A stretch of 64,000 nucleotides of DNA from Cheilinus undulatus (lineage: Eukaryota; Chordata; Actinopteri; Labriformes; Labridae): positions 37,327,855 to 37,391,854 of the forward strand of contig NC_054867.1 of NCBI RefSeq assembly GCF_018320785.1, read 5' to 3'. Under the pieces are notes generated by a model. That model saw only the letters and a list, made by a program, of their open reading frames with translations. It ran no database searches and had not been told where the DNA came from. The translations under genes were made by a program, and so were the position numbers. Positions 56,191 to 64,000 of this stretch are shown in pieces; within the stretch, counting starts at the first letter, position 1; each line of letters begins with the position of its first letter.

Positions 56191-58089
56191 GGACCAAACG
56201 ACACAACATTAGACAGCACTGAATACTAATATTTATGATTAGTAAAACCAAATGGTAATTACGCTGATGACAAGAGTGACCATGTTTAATTGTCTGATTT
56301 GGTCAGCTTAAGCCTTGCACACACTGAAATGTTGATAAAATCATAACCAATTTTGAAATTGTGAGTTCAAAACACAAATGCAACTTTGGTGTAAATAAGC
56401 TGAAGATGGCTAACTGTTAGCTACCTGGCAGTAGTGTTTTCGGTCCAGATCCTCTCCATGTAGTTTGATTGTGGTATGTGTTACAGGACATGAAACACTT
56501 GTTGCCAAAAAGCACCAAGGTAGTCCTCTTTCCTGTACCCAACTTTATACTTAGTGTTTCTTAGAAAAATGGCTGTTTGTTATGATTTCTTCTTTGTTCA
56601 GCTTGCGTCCTTATTGTTTATTGATCAGTTCCACAACAACCAATAGAGTGCATGCTCAGCTGTCTGTAGTGTTGCTCCCACAACAGGATTTCTGGTCTTA
56701 AATAATGAACTTCAGGCCCCAAAATAACAGTTATCTTTATTGCATCTCCTGCACATCCTATTGGAATACATTAAGGCTAAAAAGCTGCATTGAAAAAACA
56801 CAACACTAAAAAATTAGCTCATCTGAAAGGCTAGGTTTCTGCACTTTTTGGCTTCAGGTTAAATGCTATCACCTTCAGGCAATCATGCTTAGAATTGTAG
56901 AGCTTACATGCTGAAGTATAGTAGGGAAGAGGAGTTATGAATTATCATTTCAGTCTGTGTGCTTTGACCTCTGGGATCATGGGAGTCTGAACTACATTTC
57001 ATGGCAATCTATTCAAAAGATCAACTTTTTTATATTTCCTCTCAGCTTAAGTGGTGGACAAACTGCCAGATCCTCCATTCCAATGCATCGCTGCTTGTAC
57101 ATCTAATACAGCAGAGTGTGCTGCTCTGGTGATAATCTATACTCAAGATTTGCTGATTCTTCATATAGTGTGGTTTTAATACCAGCCATAGATCAACCTC
57201 ACAGCAGCTGATATAGCATGAAGTGTTTCTGCATCAGTATTTAGCTCAAAGATAAAGGGCTGTAAGTCAAACTGCACTTAAAACATACACTCGGAAGCCC
57301 TCCATCATTCGGTTTTATGTTATTCTTTCATATTGATGTCTGCATTATGGTTTAATGTTAAGTTTTCTTTGTGTTTTTGAGCGCTCTGACAAGAGTGGAG
57401 GATGCCATCTGTGCGTTACTGCTCTGATGTTTTTCATAAATCATTTGTTCCTGTTTCTGAAGGACCTCTAAACGGCCCTGAAAAATATCTATTGTGCGTA
57501 TTCTACATTCTGACCTACTTGTTAACCTTCCTATGTTATGAATCATGGCGGTAGTTTTTCTTTTTTTGGGTGCATTCTATCAGCAAATACATCATATTCA
57601 ACAATGCCTTTAATTTCCCAAGCCTATTCAGTTTGTTTTGGTGTGCAGCCGATCTACTAGTACTTACTGACAACATCACTGACCGTGATTCATTTGGCCG
57701 TTGGGCTGTTGATGTCAGTAGGGTTGGATGCATTGCATGGGGAAAGTGAAAAGTCTCAGGTTGCACCAAGGTTTATATTTACAGTGGACTTTGCTTTGGT
57801 GCCTTTCTGAAGAGAGATTCTCCCTCTCATTGCCAGTGGGGCCACAGGTAGCCGGTTTAATCCCAGACATCTAGCCTGGAGTTTGGTTTCACTGGCTGAG
57901 TAAGAATCTAAAACAAAGCTTTCTGAAGCTGAACAAATCCTCTCAGGGAACGGGAGCTTTGAATAACTCAGCTTAGAAAAAACAACAGTGGAGCATGGAA
58001 AGGGTTTTTGGATGATCTCCAAAGGGTTATGTAGATCTCAAAAAAGGTCAAATGCAATAGATAAGAACTCAAGCAGAATATGCTTTATG

Positions 58090-58910
58090 TAGTGGTGTAA
58101 AGATAATCCGATATGGATCGGTCCTTGGAGTCCTGGATCAGTAAAAATGCATCACGAATCGGTCTTTAGACTGGTTTTAACGCCAGAGATTGGTTCATGA
58201 GGCTCTCCTGCTTGTTCTCATTGCCTGTTCTGCCATGCTCTAGCTCAGTGTCTGTAATCTCGCACGACCCGCGATGACCTTTTACCTTTAAATGAGAGTT
58301 CCGTTCACTGTAGGTGCTCACTAGGTAGCTGGATGTGTTTCACCGGTCGTCACCTAAACGTCTTTCAGTCACAGTTCTGCACCTCAGGAAAAAGTCATGT
58401 GGACTTTATATGAAGGAAGGATAACTTTCGAAATGTCAGCCCGTCTGTACGCTTTGGAGAAAAGCGATTAAGAACTACAGCTGCTCATAAATCTCACCTG
58501 TTGAGACAGGGATTAATAATGCTAGGGAAGTTACAAGTACAGAAGGACGAACATGTACCAGTAAAAACTCAATTTAATATTTATCTCCCAATTTAATGTC
58601 AAACTAAGACATCTGGGTGTGATGAAAACTTTCTTAAACATAATTTCAGAATGTTAGCACAGGAGGCCTAGCATTTAGTCTGTTTAATAAATAAGATCAA
58701 ATAAACTTAGATTACTATGAAATTATCTTGTTTTCCCCTTTTTTTGCTATTTTTATTTTTGTTTATTTTTATTTTTGTTAAAGCTAAAAGTTATTTTGGA
58801 TCGTACTGAATCGTTCTGTATTTTAATGAATCGTCAGTGAATCAAATGGTAGTCTGTAAATCGAGATTTGAATCGAATCGTCTTGAGAAGGAGAGATTCA
58901 CACCCCGAGC
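58090..58910. mobile_element. hAT-like non-autonomous repeat
   Basis: The left end AGTGGTGTAAAGATAATCCG and the right end (inverted GGGGTGTGAATCTCTCC) resemble each other, and ATCG-rich segments (GATCGGTCC, GAATCGTTC, GAATCGAATCG) recur inside. GCTTTA beside both ends may be part of a target duplication. Confidence 0.4.
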
Positions 58911-60422
58911 TTTAAGTCTTTAGCAGATTACCTGTATCTGAAGTAAAACAACGTCTGATGTTCAGGAAAAAAAATTGGACACTTTTCTTTTTAGCTTAAT
59001 GAAGAGATATAACTTCAATGCCTGCAAGCAAAGTATGAAACCAAAGTCAGTAGGTAGAATGTCAGCCTAGCATAATGACTGAAAACAGTGGGAAAAAGCT
59101 AGCCTTTCTCTATCCAGTGAGACACCATGGAACATTTCTAAAGCTCAGCAGTTGGTTATACATTAAATTTGTATAAAAATTTACCTAAAAGAGATATGTT
59201 TTTCCTATATCCTGTGTCAAACATGGTTTTATTCTTATTGAGGTCAACCATTGGTTTTAAAGAGACATTGGAACTACAATTTAAAATGCTGTCTCTTAAT
59301 AACTTTAGATTAATCTAGAAATAGGCAAAGAGGGGAAATTGAGCTGAATCTTTTAAGTGTCCTTGCAAAAAGCTACAGTGTACCTGGCAGCAGTCAGATC
59401 AATCAGGCCCAAATTATGCCAATCTATACACAACTTTTAGCCTAAATTAAATGAAAATTGAGTTTCTAAGATAAAATTATGCTCTGTAATACTTAAACAA
59501 ATACAGAAATTAGCTGCTTTGACTTAAGACTTGGAACATGTTTAATTCTTTTGTGAAAATGGGTATTTTAAAACAGGCTCTAATTGGGTTTCCTTTTGTT
59601 TTCGGAGCCTGCCTCCCACCGACACCAAAGGAACTGCAGAAGATTCCCCTCGCTATTCAAGCAAATAATGTGAAGGACTTTTTTCCACTTTCTGTAACTT
59701 TGTTTTTACACAGATTACATAAATGTGATACAGCATTTTATAAAGTGCTGGTGTGCTGTTTTCCTTTGCACATATCGGGGCAGGCTTTTTACCCTATTTC
59801 CAGTCTTTTAAACTGAAGCTAACCTAAAAAATGACCCTGCTATAACTTCATATTTTGCACAAATACATGCAGGATTGGTGTCAGTCCTCTCATGTAGCCC
59901 TCCTAAGGCAAATAAGCTTATTTCTTAAATATGTAGCTTGTTTTAATTTTACTGTTATCTTATTTTCCCTTTTCAATAATGAGAACTAAAAGTAGAAATA
60001 ATTTGTTGATGTTTGGCTTCATGGGTCACAATGTCCCCTTTAACTTTCAGTAGGATTTATCTTTTTTAATATATATAAAAATGTGTGTAAATTGGCCCCA
60101 GCGTCAGTGCTTTATGTGTTTATAACACAATGGGAAATGTCTGAGGGCTAGTTTGCATTAAAATAGCCATATCAAAGCAATTTCAGCCTCAGCTTAACAG
60201 ATCAGAATGAACGGTCCCCTTTTCCCTCCCGAATTCAATTCATGATTTTCTCCTGCGCCCCCTTCTCCCTCTCTCTTTTTCTCGTTGCTAAATCTCCTAT
60301 AGCCATTCATGTGAAAGCCTCGTAAATGTAAGAACTCACCTTGTTGCGGGACTTATTTATGTGGAGGATCAGAGAGAGCAAAGGGTATATAGCATGGTGT
60401 ATAGCACTGGCTGTACCATCTT

Positions 60423-60473
60423 ACACACACACACACACACACACACACCCACACACACACACACACACACACA
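60423..60473 (+). repeat. (CA)n microsatellite
   Basis: About 25 CA units with one interruption (ACACCCACAC). Confidence 0.95.
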
Positions 60474-61679
60474 ACATTAATGCTCTTTACTAGCACCCAC
60501 TTACTCTCTGTCTATTTAGCATTCCCCCATTTCTCCACACCAGGGTGGACAAAAGCTCGGTGGGAAGCAGTGCAGCTCGGCAGAGAGCTTTCAGGAATAT
60601 TACTCTGCGGACCACGTGCTCTTAGAGGGACACTCTGCAGAGTCAGGGTGAAAAATACAACTCCAATCTGATGAAGGCGCAGAAAACATGCACAGTTTGG
60701 CAGTTTAAGAGGAGCAGGAGCTGATCCTGCATGTGTATCTCTCTATACAGAGACAGAGAGACTGTTGGCAGAAAAAGGTTCTGAGATAGTGAAGTTTACT
60801 GGCATTTGTTGCTTTATCAGTGCACACAGCTGTTTTCTCTAGTGTCAGAGCCTGTGCTGTTTTATTTCATCCTTACATGCTTTAAAGAGTAGTAGTTAAA
60901 GCATTACCTTAAGTTGACAATGACTATCATATGATGTGTTTCTGGGGGAGGGGTGGAGGGACTGATGTGGACAGGGGTTGAAGGGATGAATAAATCATGG
61001 GAGACCCCCACTTTGATTTTATATGCTTGTGCTGTGTGCATGTATGTAGAGACAGTTTTTGTTGGTACTGGTAGAGATGCAGTTTAATCAATCAACTGAC
61101 CACAGCTCTGATATGAGAGTGAGATTGGAAAGATGTAAAAAGCCATCAGGAAATTACAAGGCATCTGCTTGCTTATTGCTTGTATTTATAAAAAGGGAAT
61201 TACTGATTGTTGCGTCAAAAATCGCATCATTTACTGTCATTGCCTCCAATCTCTATGGGTTGAAAGGGTGAACGGAAATTTGCCTGCTGTGATTGTTGCT
61301 TACTCTGTATGATTCATATCAAGAGAATGTTAAAGATCTTTTATTAAATTTTTCAGCTGTTTTTACATCAGATGCCAAGGTTAACCGTTGCATCAATATA
61401 CTATTATGGAAAGATGATTGTATAATAGTGCATACTAACTGGAAGTATTTTTCCTTAAAGGATTAATTTCAATATTAAATTCAAATATGACCTCATCAAA
61501 ATATTGTTCAATAAAGATGTAAATTGGAAAGATTTCAAACACTTAAGCAAACTAACAGAACAACCTCTCAATACCAAAACTGGAGCCTTCATGATAAATT
61601 GCCTAATACTGCTCAGTCTAAATAAGTTGTGGCATAGTATTAGTTACCAAGTAATGTGTGGAAAAAGTACAAGAAATGA

Positions 61680-62050
61680 AAAGAAGTAAAAAATGTACTC
61701 ACTGAGTACTGAGTAGCTATTTTTTATACCCTAGGGGGGGTTGTAGAGTAAAATGGGAGCTTTCTTAAACCTGCAATAAGAACAAGAGTATATGTATCTC
61801 TAATCAGGATTTTTTAGGTAAAGATATGCCTTTATAATAAAGTGAAATGCCACAGCTGTTGTCATATATAATATGGAAGCATTTCACAGTGTGCTACTGA
61901 CCTTTGTTCACTTCTTCTACTCAGAAATTGATATTTTTAAAAAATATAGTGGAGTACAATACTTTTACAGTAACAAAAAAGTATAGTTACTCAACAAAGC
62001 TACTCAATGACAGTAATTTGAGTAATTGTAGTTGGTTACTTTCCATTCCA
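61680..62050 (+). repeat. Dispersed repeat fragment
   Basis: Phrases such as GTGGAGTACAATACTTTTAC and GAGTAATTGTAGTTGGTTAC are typical of a common fish repeat. Class and edges are unclear. Confidence 0.35.
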
Positions 62051-62351
62051 GCAAGAAATTGTTTATTCACAACTAGTGATGTGTGCAGTTAGCCGGCTAA
62101 ATGGCTAAATTTGGATATCAAACTAGCCGTCACGAGATTTATGAGTTGGCTAAACTAAAAACATGGGCCTGGAATCCAAGACAAATGCAAATGGAAATGA
62201 AGTGTTGAGTAACCTCATTAAACATGATATTAATCTGCAAAGAAGAATGAAGGCTATTGGAGCTAGCTGCTAACTTTAGCCACACTGGACTTAGCATATC
62301 GGGCTCACATCATATACTGACACAATGACTGTGTGTTGAATTAGACTTTGT

Positions 62352-62545
62352 CTTTTTTTTAAAGATTTATTTTTGGGGGGCATTTTGTGCCTTTATTGGA
62401 TAGAGGAGGACAGTGGATAGAGTTGGAAATGGGGAAGAGAGCGGGGAAAGACAGGCGGCAAAGGGCCACAGGCCAGATTCCAACCTGGCCGCCCATGTAC
62501 ATGGGTTGCACCTTAAACCACTAACCACCATCTGCACGCCCCAAA
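62352..62545 (-). mobile_element. tRNA-derived SINE, copy 3
   Basis: On the minus strand: a tRNA-like head with GATGGTGGTTAGTGGTTTAA and a decayed B box GGTTGGAATCTGG, then TCTATCCACTGTCC, AATAAAGGCAC and AAAAATAAATCTTT at the tail. Same family as 25288-25460. Confidence 0.75.
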
Positions 62546-63705
62546 TTAGACTTTTTCTAATTATTTTTTTCTAGTCGGTTAAACACTGTTTAAAGGTTGT
62601 TTAGCCAAATAAGGAAATAGATGCTTGGAAGCATCCTTATGTACAGCTATACCAAGTGAAAGACACCTGCTTGAAAATGTCTCCATGTATACAAATAAGT
62701 AAATACCAAGGAAAACCTACACTATACACTGATCCCAGAGACATGAGATCTCACAGAAACCTGCATGATCAAACATGACATTGGGAGAAAAACAAATATG
62801 AAACACAGCCAACGTGGTCTGCTGGCTGTCCTGGCATGTGTTCACCTTTCAGCAAACAACTGAAACAAGGAAAAAAATATGTGTGAAACCCTGGCAGATG
62901 ATGGGACAGTTGTGTTTATGTTTGTGATATGTTAAACTATGCAACAACTGGTGTGTGGTTCTACCTGGCCTGCTCACTCTCATTGGCTGTTCTACCAGAG
63001 ACAGTCTGACCCAACCTGGAGAAGTAAACTAAATATCAAACATGTTTAATATAAAGGGGGAACTTTGGCTTAAGATGGGTCTAGTGTTTAGCTAGTAGGT
63101 TGACAGGTTACAATTTTTGGCCAAACTTAACACTGTTTTATAGCTCTAATTCAAACTAATCCAGGAGCAGCTTTTAGGTTAATTCAGAGACAAATCACTG
63201 CATTGATGCTATAGTAAACCAGTGTCTGATATCTGTAAATATTGCTGCCAGTCTCGTGCATAAAAAAATAAAGAGAAACTTTAATCTGTGGTTATCTTGA
63301 AAATGCATTGCTTTTCGTAGTATAATGTATATTGTGTTTCTCTTGTTGTAACTCAGGTGCCCTAACACATCCAAATACACTCAGACATGTAAAGAATATA
63401 GAAAGTTAACTTTAGGACAAAACATGTGGATCAGCTGCCCTGAAAACCAAGATAATCCTATGTGGGACTTACATGTGTTTGTCTAAACATGCAGCTGAAC
63501 CTGCCCTGCCTTCATACTCTGCATGCTGGTTATCCTCGCCTCCCTAAAACATAGGAGTAAACTTACAGCTTATGCTCCAAGTCCAATTTTTCAATTGTCT
63601 TAATTTAGACATGGAAATTAAAAACAGAAAAGGAAGAACAGTTAAAATAGAAACAGAATTTGAGAAACAGAGTGCCCATATACAGATCAATAGATGGATA
63701 AGTTG

Positions 63706-63733
63706 TGGGGGGTGGTGGCGGTGGGTGGGGGGT
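63706..63733 (+). other. G-quadruplex-type G tract
   Basis: Runs of G6, GGG and G6 separated by short GG-rich spacers allow at least four GGG tracts within 28 bases. Confidence 0.5.
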
Positions 63734-64000
63734 TACTACAAAGGACCAGGGCAAGGATGTTGTCAGGGTTATGTCCTCTTTACACTTTGGACCTGAGGGC
63801 CAATCATTACCCCATCTATGTCTGGAAATGGCTGTTCACTTATTGATTGGTAGTGTGCCAGGTGGTGAGCTAGTGAGGGGTTGTTAAAGATGCATGTGAA
63901 GTGAGGATGGGGTTACAACTGTCCTTTGAAGGAATACTCTTTGTTCCTCTTTCCTTCCTTAAACATATTTTAATGTAATGGATAGATGTTGGAATGTTCT

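Larger units (their letters stand above)
49179..64000 (+). other. itga7: itga7-like intron 1 (incomplete)
   Basis: 14.8 kb with no recognised exon on either strand. Supported contents are listed separately: repeats at 52165-52650, 54816-56190 with a nested MITE, 58090-58910, 61680-62050 and 62352-62545, a (CA)n tract, CTCF-like motifs at 51892 and 52001, and a G-quadruplex-type tract at 63706. Confidence 0.55.

Overview
This 64 kb window is vertebrate nuclear DNA, almost certainly from a ray-finned (teleost) fish. It is AT-rich. Its genes are split by GT-AG introns and its intergenic DNA is full of teleost-style repeats: hAT, piggyBac-like and Harbinger-like MITEs, Tc1 relics and tRNA-derived SINEs. 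Four protein genes can be supported. All exon joins below were worked out by hand from splice signals, reading frame and remembered family resemblance; no search was run.

Layout. (1) Positions 1-2700, minus strand: the 5' end of a 5-aminolevulinate synthase gene. Its N-terminus is ALAS1-type and starts at 127. A non-coding first exon ends at 2425 and lies beside a compact promoter (TATA-like box, TCTCGCGAGA palindrome, full CRE). The first exon contains what looks like a complete canonical iron-responsive element at 2562-2590. That element is textbook for the erythroid enzyme ALAS2, not for ALAS1, and is the most notable observation here. (2) 9270-32390, plus strand: shisa5 (scotin), five coding exons, 255 residues, with a 14.4 kb third intron. 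(3) 34364-42950, plus strand: a second, shorter shisa-family gene (203 residues) with the same exon plan and the same intron phases (1, 2, 1, 1), evidently a tandem duplicate. (4) 48961-49178, plus strand: first coding exon of an alpha-7-type laminin-binding integrin (itga7-like). The rest of the window is its first intron and the gene continues beyond 64000.

Repeats account for much of the remaining sequence. Supported examples are a hAT-type element with an 8-bp duplication (5377-6113), a piggyBac-type MITE with long inverted ends (14829-15229) carrying a YY1 consensus, a TTAA-flanked family with three copies (about 12, 17 and 33.5 kb), one of them interrupted by a SINE and a second repeat, two oppositely oriented relics of one Tc1 family on either side of an exon of the second shisa gene, a Harbinger-like MITE nested in another repeat (54921-55563), and three elements that share an internal degenerate minisatellite.

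The four genes do not form an operon-like unit. The two shisa genes encode related small type I membrane proteins with a cysteine-rich lumenal domain and a proline-rich cytoplasmic tail bearing one PPxY motif. Candidate regulatory sites include a paired ISRE-like and GAS-like cluster in shisa5 intron 3 and a CArG box just upstream of the integrin start codon.
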